A stretch of 14,589 nucleotides of DNA from Bacteroidetes bacterium UBA7692. Lineage in GTDB: Bacteria; Bacteroidota; Bacteroidia; Chitinophagales; LD1. This document shows, one piece after another, positions 13,655 through 14,589 of the stretch. Under the pieces are notes generated by a model, which was not told the origin of the DNA, did no database searches, and saw nothing but the letters and a program-made list of their open reading frames with translations. Numbering within the stretch: position 1 is the stretch's first letter; each line of letters begins with the position of its first letter. Made by a program: the position numbers and the translations under genes. The stretch is taken from the NCBI GenBank assembly GCA_002482725.1, contig DLGO01000044.1, forward strand, positions 34,285 to 48,873. Reading direction: 5' to 3'.

Positions 13655-14452
13655 TTATCGGCCGTCACCGTCAAGCAAATTTCCCAGGCTGCCAAGTATG
13701 CTGCCTTCTTCCTTCCTGCTGCCCATTTGTGGCGAGTAGGATATTATCCTCGATGCCAATCGAGATATAGGCAGGCTCTGAAGGTAAACCTTGCCAGGTC
13801 CACGTAGTGTAGCATAGAAGAACCCTTCGCCGCCAAACAGCGTATTCTTTATCCCACCTATAAATTGAATGTCAAAGTCTACTTCTTTGGTGTAGCCAAC
13901 TATACAGCCGGTATCTATTTTCAATACTTCGCCCGGTGCCAGGGTGCGCTCTATGATGTGGCCACCTGCATGTATAAATGCCAGTCCGTCACCTTCCAGC
14001 TTTTGCATGATGAAGCCCTCTCCACCAAAGAATCCTGTTCCAAGCTTGCGCTGAAACTCTATGCCTATGCTCACACCTTTTGCTGCACACAGGAATGAGT
14101 CTTTCTGGCAAATAAATTTGTTGCCTATTTTCTGCAGGTCTACAGTTATTATTTTACCCGGGTATGGCGATGCAAATGCTACGCGCCCTTTACCGCTTCC
14201 TGTATGGGTAAAGGCCGTCATGAACAAGCTCTCACCTGTCAGCAATCTTTTGCCCGCGCCCATTAGTTTGCCCAAAAAGCCACCGCTGTTGGTGCTGCCA
14301 TCGCCAAATAGTGTTTCCATTTGCACAGCATGGTCACTGTACATAAATCCTCCCGGCTCGGCCACCACAGTTTCCTGTGGGTCAAGCTCTATTTCCACGC
14401 ACTGCATTTCTTCTCCAAAAATCCGGTAGTCTATTTCGTGATTATTGCGCAT
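13655..14452 (-). CDS. AIM24 / TIGR00266 family protein
   Basis: This 265-residue protein is of the TIGR00266 type, related to mitochondrial AIM24 and formed of repeated beta-strand layers. Typical blocks are IELDPQETVVAEPGGFMY (21-38), GGFLGKLMGAGKRLLTGES (57-75), FASPYPGKI (93-101) and the paired FFGGEGF (141-147) and LFGGEGFF (205-212) motifs. The C-terminus ends in a Gly/Ser-rich tail (SILGSLGNLLDGDGR). No signal peptide or membrane segment is visible, so it is probably cytosolic or peripheral. No biochemical function is established for the bacterial family. It is the first clearly complete gene of the minus-strand group that continues into DUF1573, ruvX and def. The upstream region has only a weak promoter resemblance (TTTG at 14494-14491, TATTTTCG near 14475). 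Confidence 0.93.
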   Translation of the reverse strand: MRNNHEIDYRIFGEEMQCVEIELDPQETVVAEPGGFMYSDHAVQMETLFGDGSTNSGGFLGKLMGAGKRLLTGESLFMTAFTHTGSGKGRVAFASPYPGKIITVDLQKIGNKFICQKDSFLCAAKGVSIGIEFQRKLGTGFFGGEGFIMQKLEGDGLAFIHAGGHIIERTLAPGEVLKIDTGCIVGYTKEVDFDIQFIGGIKNTLFGGEGFFYATLRGPGKVYLQSLPISRLASRIISYSPQMGSRKEEGSILGSLGNLLDGDGR

Positions 14453-14489
14453 TGTCTTTATTTTTTGCGAAAATAGTATGAATAATTAA

Positions 14490-14588
14490 TCAAACCACAG
14501 TGGCAGGTGGTTTCAAGGTAAATTGTAGAAATCTTAACTTTCTTACTTCATTTTGCCCCTCTTTACCAGAAACGGCAAAAGTATCTGC
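14490..14588 (-). CDS. Possible C-terminal fragment of a gene cut by the window edge
   Basis: A minus-strand frame is open from the window edge to a TGA at 14492-14490 and encodes 32 residues (starting ADTFAVSGKEG and ending LKPPATVV). It is co-directional with the AIM24-like gene, 37 bases upstream of its start, which would suit an operon. The stretch is too short to recognise, and an open frame of this size can occur by chance. Confidence 0.25.
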   Translation of the reverse strand, partial: ADTFAVSGKEGQNEVRKLRFLQFTLKPPATVV

Positions 14589-14589
14589 C

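Noticed and set aside
12383..13739. Plus-strand frames opposite def, ruvX and the DUF1573 gene, including one of 275 codons
   Set aside because: They are antisense to well-supported conserved genes, with low-complexity translations and no domain match.

Overview
The window looks like a chromosomal segment of a Bacteroidota bacterium, most likely a Chitinophagaceae-type genome. The support is three proteins with a type IX secretion (Por) C-terminal sorting domain, a promoter of the Bacteroidota form TTTG-N19-TAnnTTTG, A-rich rather than Shine-Dalgarno-rich start regions, a DUF1573 protein, and a GxxExxY protein. The assignment is from these families only; no 16S or phylogeny is available.

Layout. 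Positions 1-540 are non-coding and carry a tandem repeat of about 184-197 bp built from many CTGTCGGTA words. A Crp/Fnr-type regulator follows (788-1381). A 780-base gene-poor stretch (1382-2159) holds several nested repeats, including a long imperfect inverted repeat and an 18-bp direct repeat that brackets it. A pirin-family protein with a leader-like N-terminus (2160-3050) has a clear Bacteroidota promoter and a rho-independent terminator. Next comes an AT-rich cluster of three tandem paralogous secreted proteins (3225-5889) with divergent passenger regions and near-identical type IX sorting tails, separated by only 2 bases each. After another hairpin-rich gap come a lipoprotein (6214-6987) and a GxxExxY protein (7023-7403).

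On the minus strand lie a secreted TPR protein (7520-9328) and, upstream of it, the RNase P RNA gene rnpB (about 9433-9821). Divergent from rnpB are a small SAM methyltransferase (9886-10524), a Uma2-type PD-(D/E)XK protein (10531-11118) and clpP (11269-11985), which ends in a perfect palindromic terminator. Convergent with clpP is a compact minus-strand housekeeping operon, in transcription order: AIM24/TIGR00266-type protein, DUF1573 protein, ruvX, def. A possible fragment of a further minus-strand gene reaches the right edge.

How it fits together. The right half is ordinary core biology (RNA processing, protein quality control, peptide deformylation, recombination). The left half is accessory in character, with repeats, an AT-rich paralogous surface-protein cluster and small variable genes. 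The best candidate for something undescribed is the triplet of type IX secreted proteins: I do not recognise their passenger region, and their tails look homogenised relative to it. Several longest-possible reading frames start too far upstream (inside rnpB or inside the pirin promoter); corrected starts are given.
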